A DNA stretch of 64,000 nucleotides from CAVYXK01 sp963708245 (GTDB lineage Bacteria > Pseudomonadota > Alphaproteobacteria > Acetobacterales > Acetobacteraceae). This document shows, piece by piece, positions 27,319 through 35,729 of this stretch. Each line of letters starts with the position of its first letter. Position 1 is the first letter of the stretch. The position numbers and the translations under genes are program-made. The notes beneath the pieces were generated by a model that was not told where the DNA came from, did no database searches, and saw only the letters and a list, made by a program, of their open reading frames with translations. The stretch spans positions 7,502,001 through 7,566,000 of the forward strand of contig OY970201.1 in NCBI GenBank assembly GCA_963708245.1, given 5' to 3'.

Positions 27319-28475
27319 CGCGCCCCACCGTCTATCTGATCCGAATGCTGCTGTTCCTGGTAGCAGTGGCGGTCGTCGCCGCGCTGCTCGGGCCGGTGCT
27401 GCTGCACATCTTCCAGAACAATGTCGGGCTGAACAGCCTGATCGTGTTCATCCTGGTGCTCGGCATCGGCTGGAATCTGCGTCAGGTGTTGCGGCTTTCC
27501 CCCGAGGTGACCTGGGTCGAGACCTACCAGAGCGGCCGGGCGCGGCTGGCGGCGCTGCCTCTGCCCAAGCTTCTGGCGCCCATGGCGAGCATGCTCTCCT
27601 CGCGCGAGACGGCCGGCCGACCTGGTCAGAGCCATAACCGCTTCACGTTGTCGGCTAGCGCAACCCGCAGTCTGCTCGACAGCATCGCCTCGCGCCTGGA
27701 CGAGAGCCGCGAGCTGTCCCGGTACATGACCGGTCTGTTGATCTTCCTTGGTCTGCTCGGCACGTTCTGGGGGCTGCTGAAGACGGTGGGTTCGGTCTCC
27801 GACGTGATCCAGGGCATGTCAATCGGGGCTGCCAGCGATCTCAATCTGATGTTCGAGCAACTCAAATCAGGCTTGGCGGGGCCGCTCGCCGGCATGGGGA
27901 CAGCGTTCTCGGCTAGCCTGTTCGGCCTTTCGGGTGCGCTGGTGCTGGGCTTTCTCGATTTGACGGCGGGGCAGGCGCAGAACCGGTTCTTCAACGAGCT
28001 GGAGGAGTGGCTGGCCGGGCTCACCCGGCTGTCGTCGGGGCTGGTCACCGAGGGCGAGGCCTCGATCCCGGTCTATGTGCAAGCATTGCTGGAGCAGACG
28101 GCCGAGAACATGGAAAGCCTGCAGAGCATCCTCGCCCGCGGCGAGGAAAGCCGGTCCCATGCCAACCAGGCGGTGCTGTCGCTGACCGAGAAAATGGGCG
28201 CCTTCTCCGATACGATGCGCACCAATCAGCAGCTCATGCTGCGCATCGCCGAGGCACAGACGGCACTTGGTCCTGCCCTGCAGCGTTTGGCTGAGCGCCG
28301 TGCCGAGAGCAGCTTCGACGAGGGCGCGCGCGCGCATCTGCGCAATATCGAGATCTACTTGCAGCGGCTGCTGACCGAGACGGAACAGGGGCGGCTGCAG
28401 AGCACCGCCGAACTGCGCAACGACCTGCGGGTGCTGACCCGCACCATTGCCGCGATCGCCGAGGAGCAGAGATAG
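27315..28475 (+). CDS. MotA/TolQ/ExbB-like proton-channel protein
   Basis: The product is 386 aa with four predicted membrane helices at about residues 8-30, 38-54, 139-156 and 194-216. This is the MotA-type topology, followed by a long cytoplasmic helical tail (230-386). The helix 3 region LLIFLGLLGTFWGLLKTVGS and helix 4 region GMGTAFSASLFGLSGALVLG match the channel core of this superfamily. Partners on both sides are OmpA-like proteins. It probably forms the proton-conducting pentamer of an energised envelope complex. It is not the flagellar MotA (no flagellar genes nearby) and not clearly TolQ or ExbB. Confidence 0.8.
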   Translation: MTRPTVYLIRMLLFLVAVAVVAALLGPVLLHIFQNNVGLNSLIVFILVLGIGWNLRQVLRLSPEVTWVETYQSGRARLAALPLPKLLAPMASMLSSRETAGRPGQSHNRFTLSASATRSLLDSIASRLDESRELSRYMTGLLIFLGLLGTFWGLLKTVGSVSDVIQGMSIGAASDLNLMFEQLKSGLAGPLAGMGTAFSASLFGLSGALVLGFLDLTAGQAQNRFFNELEEWLAGLTRLSSGLVTEGEASIPVYVQALLEQTAENMESLQSILARGEESRSHANQAVLSLTEKMGAFSDTMRTNQQLMLRIAEAQTALGPALQRLAERRAESSFDEGARAHLRNIEIYLQRLLTETEQGRLQSTAELRNDLRVLTRTIAAIAEEQR

Positions 28476-28479
28476 CGCC

Positions 28480-29826
28480 ATGGCCATGATCACCCGCCGC
28501 CGCGGCGCTGCGACCGCCGGCCTGGAAGCCTGGCCTGGTTATGTCGATGCGCTGTCCACACTGCTGCTGGTCATCATCTTCGTGCTGCTGGTGTTCGTGC
28601 TGGCGCAGTTCTTCCTGTCCGCCGCGCTGAGCGTGCGCAGCAAGGCGCTTGATAAGGTGACGCAGCAGCTTGCCGACGTCGGGCACATGCTGTCGCTGGA
28701 GCAAGGCCACTCGGCAAGTCTGCAACAGACTGTCGCGCAGCTCAGTGCGCAGCTCGCCAGTACGCAGGCGGATCGGGCTTCGCTTTCGGCCGAGCTCGGA
28801 CAGCTCGAGGATCGGATGAAGCAGACGCTGGCCGAGCGCGACACGTTGCAGACGCAACTCACCAACGCCAGCCAGCTCGCCCAGGCCAACGGGTCCCGTG
28901 CGCAGCAACTGCAATCCCAGGTGGGTGATCTGCAGCAGCAGCTCTCGGACCTCAAAGCGCAGGCGGCAGAGCTCGACAAGACGGTGACGGCGGACAAGGC
29001 AACGATCCAGGCGCGACTCTCTGATCTGGCGCAACTCGCGGAGCAGACGCGCGCGCTGCAGGCACTGCGCGACCAGTTGGAGCAGCAGGCGGAGAACGCC
29101 GCCGCGCAGGCGATGACGGAGAAAGAGCGGCGCCAGGCGGTGGAAGCGCAGTTGGCGAAAGAGAAGGACCTGGGCGACAGCGCTACGGCACAGATTGCGT
29201 TGCTCAATCGCCAGGTCGACAATCTGAAGTCGCAGCTCACCGCGATCGCGCAGGCGCTCGATCTGGCGCAGCAGGCTGGGCGCGACAAGGACGTCCAGAT
29301 CGCCAATCTCGGCCAGCAGCTCAACGCGGCGCTGGCGGCCAAGGTGCAGGAGCTGCAATCCTATCGCAGCGAGTTCTTCGGCGAGCTGCGGCAGATCCTG
29401 GCCGACAAGCCGGGCATCCGCGTGGTCGGCGATCGCTTCGTGATCCAGAGCGACGTGCTGTTTCCGGTCGGCAGCGCCGATCTCAGCCCGGAGGGGGTGC
29501 AGCAGATCAGCAAGCTTGCCGATACGATCAAGCAGATCTCCCAGCAGATCCCGCCCAAGATTCCCTGGGTGCTGGATGTGGACGGGTATGCCGACAAGCA
29601 GCCGATCAATGGCGGGCAGTTTCCCTCGAACTGGGAGCTGTCGGCGGCGCGAGCAATCAGCGTGGTGAAGCTTCTGATCGGGGAAGGTGTGCCGCCTGAT
29701 CACGTCGCGGCGACCGCTTACAGCGATAATCATCCACTCGATCCGGGCGATACGCAGGATTCGCTTGCGAAGAATCGGCGGATCGAGCTCAGGCTGACTG
29801 ACTACGGCAGCGACAGGCAGAGCTGA
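28480..29826 (+). CDS. MotB-like OmpA-domain protein with long coiled coil
   Basis: The product is 448 aa from the ATG at 28480. Residues 25-50 form one membrane helix preceded by PGYVDALSTLLLV; Asp24 sits where the ion-binding Asp lies in MotB/ExbD-type proteins. Residues about 60-310 are Gln/Ala/Leu-rich coiled coil. The C-terminus (about 325-440) is an OmpA-like peptidoglycan-binding domain with DVLFPVGSADLSPEGVQQI, WELSAARAISVVKLL and AKNRRIELRL. It would anchor the MotA-like channel to the cell wall. The start lies four bases after the preceding stop. Confidence 0.85.
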   Translation: MAMITRRRGAATAGLEAWPGYVDALSTLLLVIIFVLLVFVLAQFFLSAALSVRSKALDKVTQQLADVGHMLSLEQGHSASLQQTVAQLSAQLASTQADRASLSAELGQLEDRMKQTLAERDTLQTQLTNASQLAQANGSRAQQLQSQVGDLQQQLSDLKAQAAELDKTVTADKATIQARLSDLAQLAEQTRALQALRDQLEQQAENAAAQAMTEKERRQAVEAQLAKEKDLGDSATAQIALLNRQVDNLKSQLTAIAQALDLAQQAGRDKDVQIANLGQQLNAALAAKVQELQSYRSEFFGELRQILADKPGIRVVGDRFVIQSDVLFPVGSADLSPEGVQQISKLADTIKQISQQIPPKIPWVLDVDGYADKQPINGGQFPSNWELSAARAISVVKLLIGEGVPPDHVAATAYSDNHPLDPGDTQDSLAKNRRIELRLTDYGSDRQS

Positions 29827-30202
29827 GCTTCCAGCCGGCATCCTGGGTGGGGTCTATTCTCATCGCCGTCTCATTTCGCTGTACGCGAGACAGTTGGATC
29901 ACGTCGTGAGATAACTCCGAATGCACGCTGGGAGCTTGTGCAAAAGGGTTCACACGGAGCACCACGGAGGATCGCACGGAGCACCACGGAGCGGTTACAC
30001 CGTCCAGCAATATAACGATCTCTCCGGTTCCCCTGCCATATGAACCCTTCCGAACCCTGACCTCATCAAGGTCCACCAGTTGGCGTTTGCCGGCTGGACG
30101 CATCCGGGGGCTGCCGCGGGCACCGGCGCTCCCGGACGGCAATTCCGGCCGGCGATCGTTTCGCGCATACGCGACTGCCGTAGCCCGCAAGGGGAGGGGG
30201 CA
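29827..30202. other. Intergenic region with CACGGAG repeats
   Basis: No gene is seen in these 376 bases. The stretch around 29951-29996 is made of tandem CACGGAG-like words. The rest has no T-run terminator, tRNA or obvious regulator site that I can support. Confidence 0.55.
29951..29996. repeat. Direct repeats of CACGGAGCACCACGGA type
   Basis: The words CACGGAGCACCACGGAG occur twice within 46 bases, separated by GATCG. Related words occur at 51370-51455 and 62461-62610, always between genes. They form a dispersed repeat family in this genome. Confidence 0.75.
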
Positions 30203-30880
30203 CTATACCGTGGGGGCTTCGGCGAACTGGCGGTCGGGCGTGGCGAATACAGGGGTAAGGGCAGTGGCGGTGAGGAGCGCTTGAGTCAGGTCGTCGCCGT
30301 GCGGGGCGGGGGAAACATCTTCAGGCACCCGTCCCATCGGACGGATCAGTGCGGGCCTGTGCGGATAGCTGGGTACGTATTGCTCGGAGGCAGCTGCCGG
30401 GTCGGGCTGTGGTTTCTCCACTTGCTCGGGTGCCGGTTGCGGCTCTGCTGGCGGCGGTGGCTCGGCGATCGCCGCCGGCTCTGGCTGCGGTGACAGCGCC
30501 TGTGCCATCAGGCCGATGGCACAATGCTCGGTCCAGGCAGCGCGGTCGCGGGCTTCGCTGTTCGCTTCGAGCTTCTGTCGGGCTGCCTGAATGCGCAGCA
30601 GCAGCCTGCGCTCTGCGCCTGGCGCATCATGCTATTGGCCTGGGCGCGGCATTTCTGTGCCCAGTATGACGATGTTTCGGACTGCTGGGCGAGACGCAGG
30701 CAGTTCTTCCACTGCTCGGAGGCAGCGACGTAGAGCGCGGCAACATCGGCCTCGGCGGCGTTCGCCGGGCGGAAGGCGGCGATCCGGGCGATGGCGGAAT
30801 GGTTGCGTCGGGCGAGATCTTCGGGGCTGTCGGTAAGCGGCGGCGGCAGCGCGAGGAGCAGGGGGTCTGGTAGTAGACGG
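30203..30880 (-). pseudogene. Frameshifted gene for a proline-rich hypothetical protein
   Basis: Two segments on the minus strand read as protein in different frames. The upstream part (about 30610-30880) includes DLARRNHSAIARIAAFRPAN and AALYVAASEQWKNCLRLAQQ. The downstream part (30203-30590) includes RIQAARQKLEANSEARDRAA, then a Pro/Glu-rich tail (EPPPPAEPQPAPEQVEKP). The switch lies near 30590-30615 in a GC-rich run of CTG/GCTG, where one base appears missing. No ordinary start codon lies at the head of the upstream frame, so more than one lesion, or a sequencing error, is possible. Function unknown. Confidence 0.5.
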
Positions 30881-31119
30881 CGGCCGGGAGCTGGTCGGCG
30901 AAGTTGGTGTGGTTTGGCGCTGGGCTGGGGTGCATGGAAACCATTGTAGCGTTATCATCCATACTGGTCCCGAATGAAAATGATGGCGAAACAGCCGCTG
31001 TCGACCCAAGTCGGTCACTCGACCGCCGAGCAAGTGATCCCAGAAGCGGTCATTCGCTGACCAGGCCAAATCCGGAAAAGCACCCGCGCAGGGCGAGCTT
31101 CGATGCCCCCGGAAAACAG

Positions 31120-31230
31120 GCTTGTCCGCACGCCTACACGAGACACGACAATGAAGGCGCCCCAGATGCATACGGCGGCGAGGCCGTAGATCGTCGCTCG
31201 CATGTAGGCTAGTTTTGTTGGACCTTCCAT
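31120..31230 (-). pseudogene. Truncated EamA/DMT-family transporter (N-terminal stub)
   Basis: From the ATG at 31230 the first ~35 codons give MRATIYGLAAVCIWGAFIVV and SRVGVRTSL, the first membrane helix of an EamA-type drug/metabolite transporter. After this the frame becomes unlike a transporter and stops. The remaining nine helices are missing, so it is a 5' remnant. It sits directly upstream of the thioesterase gene's 3' end on the same strand. Confidence 0.6.
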
Positions 31231-31244
31231 GACAGATCGCCGCG

Positions 31245-31724
31245 TCAATTTTCGAAAATCAGGCAGGTCGTCGTGCCCTGAGCCAGCAAGCGCCCGTTGC
31301 GATCCACGATCTTTCCCTCGGCGGTGCCTATGCGTCTCCCGCAACTCAGCACCACGCCTTCCGCCCTGATCTCCCCCGTCTCGGTTGTGATCGGTCGGAC
31401 AAGAGAAATCTTGAATTCCAATGTTGTCTGACCGATGCCTTTGTCGAGGGTCGATTGGATGGCGAGCCCCATGCAGCTATCGAGCAAAGTCGCGGAGAAG
31501 CCGCCATGCACCGTGCCCGCTGGGTTGAGTAGGGTATCGTCTGGTTCCGCGACAATGACAACACGCCCGTTTACTGCCTCGATTACGTCGTAACCAAGGG
31601 TTCGTGCGATCGTGTTGAGGGGCAGGGTCCTGTCGGTGAGACCTTGAACAAACTCAAGGCCGCTCATCTCCTTCTGCCTGGCCGGGCTGACGGTTCCATA
31701 AACTCTATCTGCGATAGGGGTCAT
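31245..31724 (-). CDS. PaaI-family hotdog thioesterase
   Basis: The product is 159 aa from the ATG at 31724. The PaaI/4HBT signature NPAGTVHGGFSATLLDSCMG holds the HGG motif of the hotdog-fold active site; the C-terminus has SLVRPITTETGEIRAEG and LLAQGTTTCLIF. It is predicted to hydrolyse acyl-CoA thioesters in the cytosol. An in-frame extension to 31802 has no family support. Confidence 0.85.
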   Translation of the reverse strand: MTPIADRVYGTVSPARQKEMSGLEFVQGLTDRTLPLNTIARTLGYDVIEAVNGRVVIVAEPDDTLLNPAGTVHGGFSATLLDSCMGLAIQSTLDKGIGQTTLEFKISLVRPITTETGEIRAEGVVLSCGRRIGTAEGKIVDRNGRLLAQGTTTCLIFEN

Positions 31725-32006
31725 CGGTGCCTTCTCCTGTGGTGTCAGGATCAGGCTAGGGGCTGCCCGGAGTCTCGGCCATCCGCCTCTTGCTGCCACC
31801 AAGAAATAGGTCCGGGTGCGGATCCACCGCTGGCATCATTCCGGGTGGGGCATAGCGGGCCAGTGTAGAGTTCCGGGGCTGGACAGAAAGAGGAATGAGA
31901 TGACGGCTTCCGGGCGCCACTATGGCAAAATTCAGCACAAGGCAGCGCCGGCGGCTGTGCGCCCATGATGGTCGCTCAGCCGAAGTGTTCATTTCTCGAA
32001 AGCGGA

Positions 32007-32035
32007 CTTACTAATAGGTCAGGAACTTAGACTAC
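32007..32035 (+). repeat. Left terminal inverted repeat of the IS630 element
   Basis: Begins CTTACTAATAGGTCAG and matches the reverse complement of 33087-33115 with six mismatches. It includes the TA target dinucleotide and its outer bases. Confidence 0.85.
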
Positions 32036-33111
32036 AAAGCAGGTTGTACTTTGCATCGGTCTCTGCTATATCACGAGCATGGTTCGAGACGGCAGGACAC
32101 TAGATCATAAGACGCTGGAGGAGATCCGGCGGATGGCGGTTGAGCGAGTGCAGGAGGGCGAGACGCCGAGCGCGGTGATCGCGTCTTATGGATTCTGCCG
32201 CACCACCATCTACAAATGGCTGAAAAAGCTGAAGCGTGGCGGACGCGGTGATCCTCTCCGCTCACGCAAGGGGACCGGTCGGCCGAGTAAATTGACGAAG
32301 AAGCAAAAACGACAGGTATTCCGTTGGATCAACGGCAAGGATCCCCGGCAGTACGGCTTCGACTTTGGTCTGTGGACGCGGCAAATCGTGGCTCAGTTGA
32401 TTGCCGACAGGTTTGGCATCGAACTCAGCCTCGCCTCGGTGGGCAAGCTGCTGGCGGAGCTGGGATTGACGCCGCAAAAACCGCTGATGCGCGCCTACCA
32501 ACGTGATCCAGAGGCGATTGAGGCCTGGAAGCAGACCACCTATCCGCGCCTGGCGGCGCGGGCGAAACGCGAAGGGGCGGAGATCTATTTCTGGGATGAA
32601 TCCGGGTTTCGTGCCGATGCGGTACAAGGCAGGACCTGGGGCGTCAGGGGGCGTACGCCGGTCGTTGAGGTGCCAGGCATCCGGCAATCGGTTTCGGCGG
32701 CGTCCGCGGTCAATGCCAAGGGCGCCTTCTGGTTTGCGACCTATAAGGGCGGGATGACGGCGGAGCTGTTTGTCGGCTTGCTCAAACACATCATGCGCGG
32801 GCGCAGAAAGCCGCTGTTTTTAGTGTTGGACAGCCTGCCTGCTCACAAGGCGAGGATGGTGCGGGACTACGTCGCGTCGACGAATGGCAAACTCGAGTTG
32901 CACTTCCTGCCCGGCTATGCGCCAGAACTGAACCCCGACGAGATGGTGTGGAACTACGTCAAGCGCACCGGCACGGCCAAGAGCCCACTCGCCTCCGGGG
33001 AGGCTCTGCAAGACCGCATCGAGGCCGACTTGCAGGCTGTCAAGGACGATCCGGCAATGGTCAGAGCTTTCTTCAGGGCACCATCTGTAGCCTATATTAC
33101 TGACTGATTAG
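32011..33111 (+). mobile_element. IS630-family insertion sequence, complete
   Basis: The element spans 1101 bp with one transposase gene. Its ends are imperfect inverted repeats starting CTAAT, flanked on both sides by a TA dinucleotide (32009-32010 and 33112-33113), the target duplication typical of IS630/Tc1-mariner elements. Extending two TA-side bases, the two ends match at 23 of 29 positions (32007-32035 against 33087-33115 reversed). It inserted between the thioesterase and LysR genes and seems not to break either. Confidence 0.9.
32079..33107 (+). CDS. IS630-family transposase
   Basis: The product is 342 aa in a single frame. The N-terminal helix-turn-helix region is AVIASYGFCRTTIYKWLKKL (about residues 32-51). 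The DDE catalytic domain has YFWDESGFRADA (first Asp), LVLDSLPAHKARMVRDYV (second Asp) and LPGYAPELNPDEMVWNY (Glu). All catalytic residues are intact, so it is probably functional. It ends within the right inverted repeat. Confidence 0.93.
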   Translation: MVRDGRTLDHKTLEEIRRMAVERVQEGETPSAVIASYGFCRTTIYKWLKKLKRGGRGDPLRSRKGTGRPSKLTKKQKRQVFRWINGKDPRQYGFDFGLWTRQIVAQLIADRFGIELSLASVGKLLAELGLTPQKPLMRAYQRDPEAIEAWKQTTYPRLAARAKREGAEIYFWDESGFRADAVQGRTWGVRGRTPVVEVPGIRQSVSAASAVNAKGAFWFATYKGGMTAELFVGLLKHIMRGRRKPLFLVLDSLPAHKARMVRDYVASTNGKLELHFLPGYAPELNPDEMVWNYVKRTGTAKSPLASGEALQDRIEADLQAVKDDPAMVRAFFRAPSVAYITD

Positions 33112-33115
33112 TAAG
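33087..33115 (-). repeat. Right terminal inverted repeat of the IS630 element
   Basis: The reverse complement begins CTTACTAATCAGTCAG, pairing with the left end at 32007-32035. The transposase gene's last codons lie inside it. Confidence 0.85.
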
Positions 33116-33308
33116 CGCTGGCCATGTTCCTGCGGCACTCATGGGTGGATTGCGGGCTTCCCGACCTGCGGCGCCTTTGGTGCCTCCGCGCCAAGAGCGA
33201 ACATCTTTGCCACATGCTTTGAAGCGACGATCACAAGCTAAAGAACGTAATGGGGACAGAAATCCCAACGCAGAGCCCCGCGCAATGTTCCACCAAGCGC
33301 AGTCAGCG

Positions 33309-34187
33309 CTAGGACATAGCTCTCGCGATGAAGTTGCGTACAACGAGCGACGTTTCTCCTCGTCGATAGGCAAGAGCAAGCCGACTGGTCGGCGCCTGCC
33401 CTGCTATCGGTCGATAGGTGACGCCAGCCAGTTTCAGTTGGCTCATTGATGCCGGCACGATCGATACGCCGAGTTCCGCGGCCACGAGGATGACGACGAA
33501 CGCGATCTGCGGCGCAAGCTGGCCGATGACCGGCTCAAAACCGGCTTCTCGGCATGCGCCGATGATGGTGTCGTAGAGCGTTGGGCTAACCGGGCGCGGG
33601 AACAGCAGAAACTGATCCTTCTTCAAGGTCACAAGATCGACTTCTCGCTGCGCGGCGGCAGCGTGCTTGGCGGGTAGCGCCAGGACCATCGGCTCCTCGG
33701 ACAGAAGGCGGAGTTGGAACGCGTCAGTCCCGGAAGCACCGGGCCGCAGGACCACTACGTCAAGTAAGCCATCCTGTAGGCCCGACACGAGTCGCGTCGT
33801 GGGGGCTTGCTCCAGCGTCAGGTCGACATCGGCATAGGCCCGGCGGAACGCCCGAATCGTCGCCGGAACGACCGCGTTGAACGGTGCCGAGGTAGTGAAG
33901 CCGACGCGAAGTAGGCCTGTCTCACCTCGGGATGCGCGCTGGGCCGCTTTTGTTGCCCGCTCCGCGAGGGCCGGCATCTCCTTCACGCCTGCCAGGAAAG
34001 CCTCACCCGCCGCTGTCAGTTCCGCGCCATGGGCGACGCGATGAAACAGCGGCGCCCCGATCTCCGCCTCGAGATCCTTGATCTGTTGGCTAAGGGGCGG
34101 CTGTCCGATGCCGACCTTGGCGGCCGCTCGGGTGAAATGACGCTCCGCTGCGACAGCCAGGAAATAGCGGATATGACGCAATTCCAT
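33309..34187 (-). CDS. LysR-family transcriptional regulator
   Basis: The product is 292 aa from the ATG at 34187 (MELRHIRYFLAVAAERHFTR), with GGAG about seven bases upstream. The winged HTH is AAAKVGIGQPPLSQQIKDLE (about residues 21-40). The effector-binding domain follows with VGFTTSAPFNAVVPATIRAF. It is divergently transcribed from the CitE-like gene and probably controls that cluster, as LysR proteins do in itaconate-degradation (rip/ict-ich-ccl) loci. The effector is likely a pathway acid or CoA ester; this is inferred. Confidence 0.9.
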   Translation of the reverse strand: MELRHIRYFLAVAAERHFTRAAAKVGIGQPPLSQQIKDLEAEIGAPLFHRVAHGAELTAAGEAFLAGVKEMPALAERATKAAQRASRGETGLLRVGFTTSAPFNAVVPATIRAFRRAYADVDLTLEQAPTTRLVSGLQDGLLDVVVLRPGASGTDAFQLRLLSEEPMVLALPAKHAAAAQREVDLVTLKKDQFLLFPRPVSPTLYDTIIGACREAGFEPVIGQLAPQIAFVVILVAAELGVSIVPASMSQLKLAGVTYRPIAGQAPTSRLALAYRRGETSLVVRNFIARAMS

Positions 34188-34285
34188 GGTCATCTCCAGA
34201 AGCAATGAAGGATGGCACTTTCATATATTGGATAACTGATACGGGCGCGTCCATCTCCCGCGGTGACAGACGAAGGAAGCCGCAG
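34188..34285. promoter_or_regulatory. Divergent promoter/operator region for LysR and the CoA-ester cluster
   Basis: These 98 bases separate the two divergent starts. An AT-rich stretch at 34221-34240 (TCATATATTGGATAACTGAT) stands out from the GC-rich surroundings and is the best place for a LysR site and promoter. No exact T-N11-A box could be confirmed by eye. Confidence 0.4.
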
Positions 34286-35128
34286 GTGACCAACCATGCA
34301 TCTATCCGCGCTCGAAGCTGGCTGTTTACGCCGGCAACCCGTCCCGACCGCTTCGGAAACGCTGCCCTGGCTGGCGCCGACGTCGCGATCCTGGATCTTG
34401 AGGACGCCGTCGCGCCCAGAGACAAAGCGCAGGCCCGTGCCGCCGCCCTCGAGTACCTGGCGGGTAGCCCAACAGATGGCGTGCTGCGTGCCCTGCGCAT
34501 CAACGGGCTCGACACTCGGGCGGGCATTTCGGATCTGGACGCGCTGCTCGGATCACGGGCGGCCCCAGACTTTCTGGTATTGCCCAAGACGGAGTCAGCG
34601 GGCCATTTGCAAATCCTCGACCGCCTGCTGACTGCGGCGGGCAAGGACGCCAGGCTCATCGGCCTGATCGAGAGTGCAAGTGGCCTCGCCGCGGTGGACA
34701 CAATCACGACCGCGACCCCACGGCTCGGTGGCCTGATGCTGGGTGCCGCCGACATGGCGGCCGACCTCGGCGCGGCTACCGCATGGGCGCCGCTGGCCTT
34801 CGCTCGTGGGCGGTTGATCGCAGCTTGTGCTCTCGCCGGCGTGACGCCGATCGATGCGCCGTTCTTCGACATTCACGATGAGGCCGGCCTGGGGCAGGAA
34901 GTCACTGCCGCAGTGGCGCTCGGCTTCGCCGCCAAGGCTGCGATCCATCCCGCTCAAGTACCGACGATCAACGCGGCGCTCACGCCGAGCGCCGAGGCGG
35001 TGGAGAAGGCTCGCGCCATCCTCGCCGAGAACGCCAAAGGCGTCGGCACGATCGACGGCCAGATGATCGATGAGGCGATCGCCCGCAAGGCGCGCCGCAC
35101 TCTCGCCGCTGCCGGGCTCGAAGCCTGA
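34286..35128 (+). CDS. CitE-like HpcH/HpaI lyase, probable citramalyl-CoA lyase
   Basis: The product is 280 aa from the GTG at 34286 (VTNHASIRARSWLFTPATRP). The ATG at 34205 is in frame but would translate the operator region. CitE features are SWLFTPATRPDRFGNAALAG, VAILDLEDAVAPRDKAQAR (acidic metal ligands), LIGLIESASGLAAVD and LMLGAADMAADLG, plus the C-terminal AAIHPAQVPTIN. Such enzymes split citramalyl-CoA or malyl-CoA into acetyl-CoA plus pyruvate or glyoxylate. With the MaoC and CoA-transferase genes it fits the third step of itaconate or mesaconate breakdown. Confidence 0.82.
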   Translation: MTNHASIRARSWLFTPATRPDRFGNAALAGADVAILDLEDAVAPRDKAQARAAALEYLAGSPTDGVLRALRINGLDTRAGISDLDALLGSRAAPDFLVLPKTESAGHLQILDRLLTAAGKDARLIGLIESASGLAAVDTITTATPRLGGLMLGAADMAADLGAATAWAPLAFARGRLIAACALAGVTPIDAPFFDIHDEAGLGQEVTAAVALGFAAKAAIHPAQVPTINAALTPSAEAVEKARAILAENAKGVGTIDGQMIDEAIARKARRTLAAAGLEA

Positions 35129-35175
35129 ACCGGCGACCAATCTTCGGTTCCCACTTTGATGAAGGAGACAATCCC

Positions 35176-35703
35176 ATGGTAACGCTGCTGCCCGCTTACA
35201 AGGCCGTCGGTGAACGCCGCTACCGTGAAACCTCAGGCCTGTACTGGGAGGATTTCGAGCCCGGCGACGTGTTCGAGCATCGACCCGGCCGTACCGTTCT
35301 CGACGTCGACAACACGTACTTCACTCTGCTGACGCTGAACATCCAGCAGGTCCATTTCGACGCGGCTTATGCCGCGAAGACCGAGTGGAAAAGGATGCTC
35401 GTCAACTCGACGTTCACCCTCGCGCTCTTGACCGGCATGAGCGTGCGCACGGTCAGCGCCAAGGTCGTCGCCAATCTCGGCTGGGACGAGGTGAAAGCCA
35501 CCCACCCGGTGTTCGCCGGCGACACGCTCTATGCAGAGAGCACCGTCCTGCACAAGCGCGAGTCCAAGAGCCGCCCGACTCAAGGGATCGTCACCGTCTC
35601 GACGCGCGGCATCAACCAGGACGGGATCGAGGTGATGAGCTTCGAGCGCACCATGCTCGTCCATCGCCGCGGGCATTCACCCGAAGAAGCCGCCGGTTAC
35701 TGA
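35176..35703 (+). CDS. MaoC-family hydratase (itaconyl/mesaconyl-CoA hydratase-like)
   Basis: The product is a 175-aa hotdog-fold enoyl-CoA hydratase type. It shows YWEDFEPGDVFEHRPGRTV, IQQVHFDAAYAAKTEW (Asp/His active-site region) and THPVFAGDTLYAESTVLHKR. A Shine-Dalgarno AAGGAG lies just upstream of the ATG at 35176. The sequence resembles RipB/mesaconyl-CoA hydratase-like proteins. It would add water to an unsaturated C5 acyl-CoA to give citramalyl-CoA, the substrate of the upstream lyase. Confidence 0.82.
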   Translation: MVTLLPAYKAVGERRYRETSGLYWEDFEPGDVFEHRPGRTVLDVDNTYFTLLTLNIQQVHFDAAYAAKTEWKRMLVNSTFTLALLTGMSVRTVSAKVVANLGWDEVKATHPVFAGDTLYAESTVLHKRESKSRPTQGIVTVSTRGINQDGIEVMSFERTMLVHRRGHSPEEAAGY

Positions 35704-35729
35704 ATTCCGGAATACCGAGGAGACAGATC

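Noticed and set aside
26515..29826. Zorya-type phage defence (ZorA/ZorB)
   Set aside because: MotA/MotB-like pair present, but no ZorC, ZorD or ZorE helicase/nuclease genes follow, and a secreted OmpA-like gene precedes it.
28234..29841. Minus-strand 535-aa frame over the MotB-like gene
   Set aside because: Caused by the Gln/Leu-rich coiled coil; repetitive Leu/Arg and no family.
34205..34285. Early ATG start for the CitE-like gene
   Set aside because: It would translate the AT-rich divergent promoter, and family alignment starts at the GTG at 34286.
35385..35729. N-terminal extension of the CoA-transferase
   Set aside because: It overlaps the MaoC gene in another frame and lacks family similarity; the ATG at 35730 has a good ribosome site.
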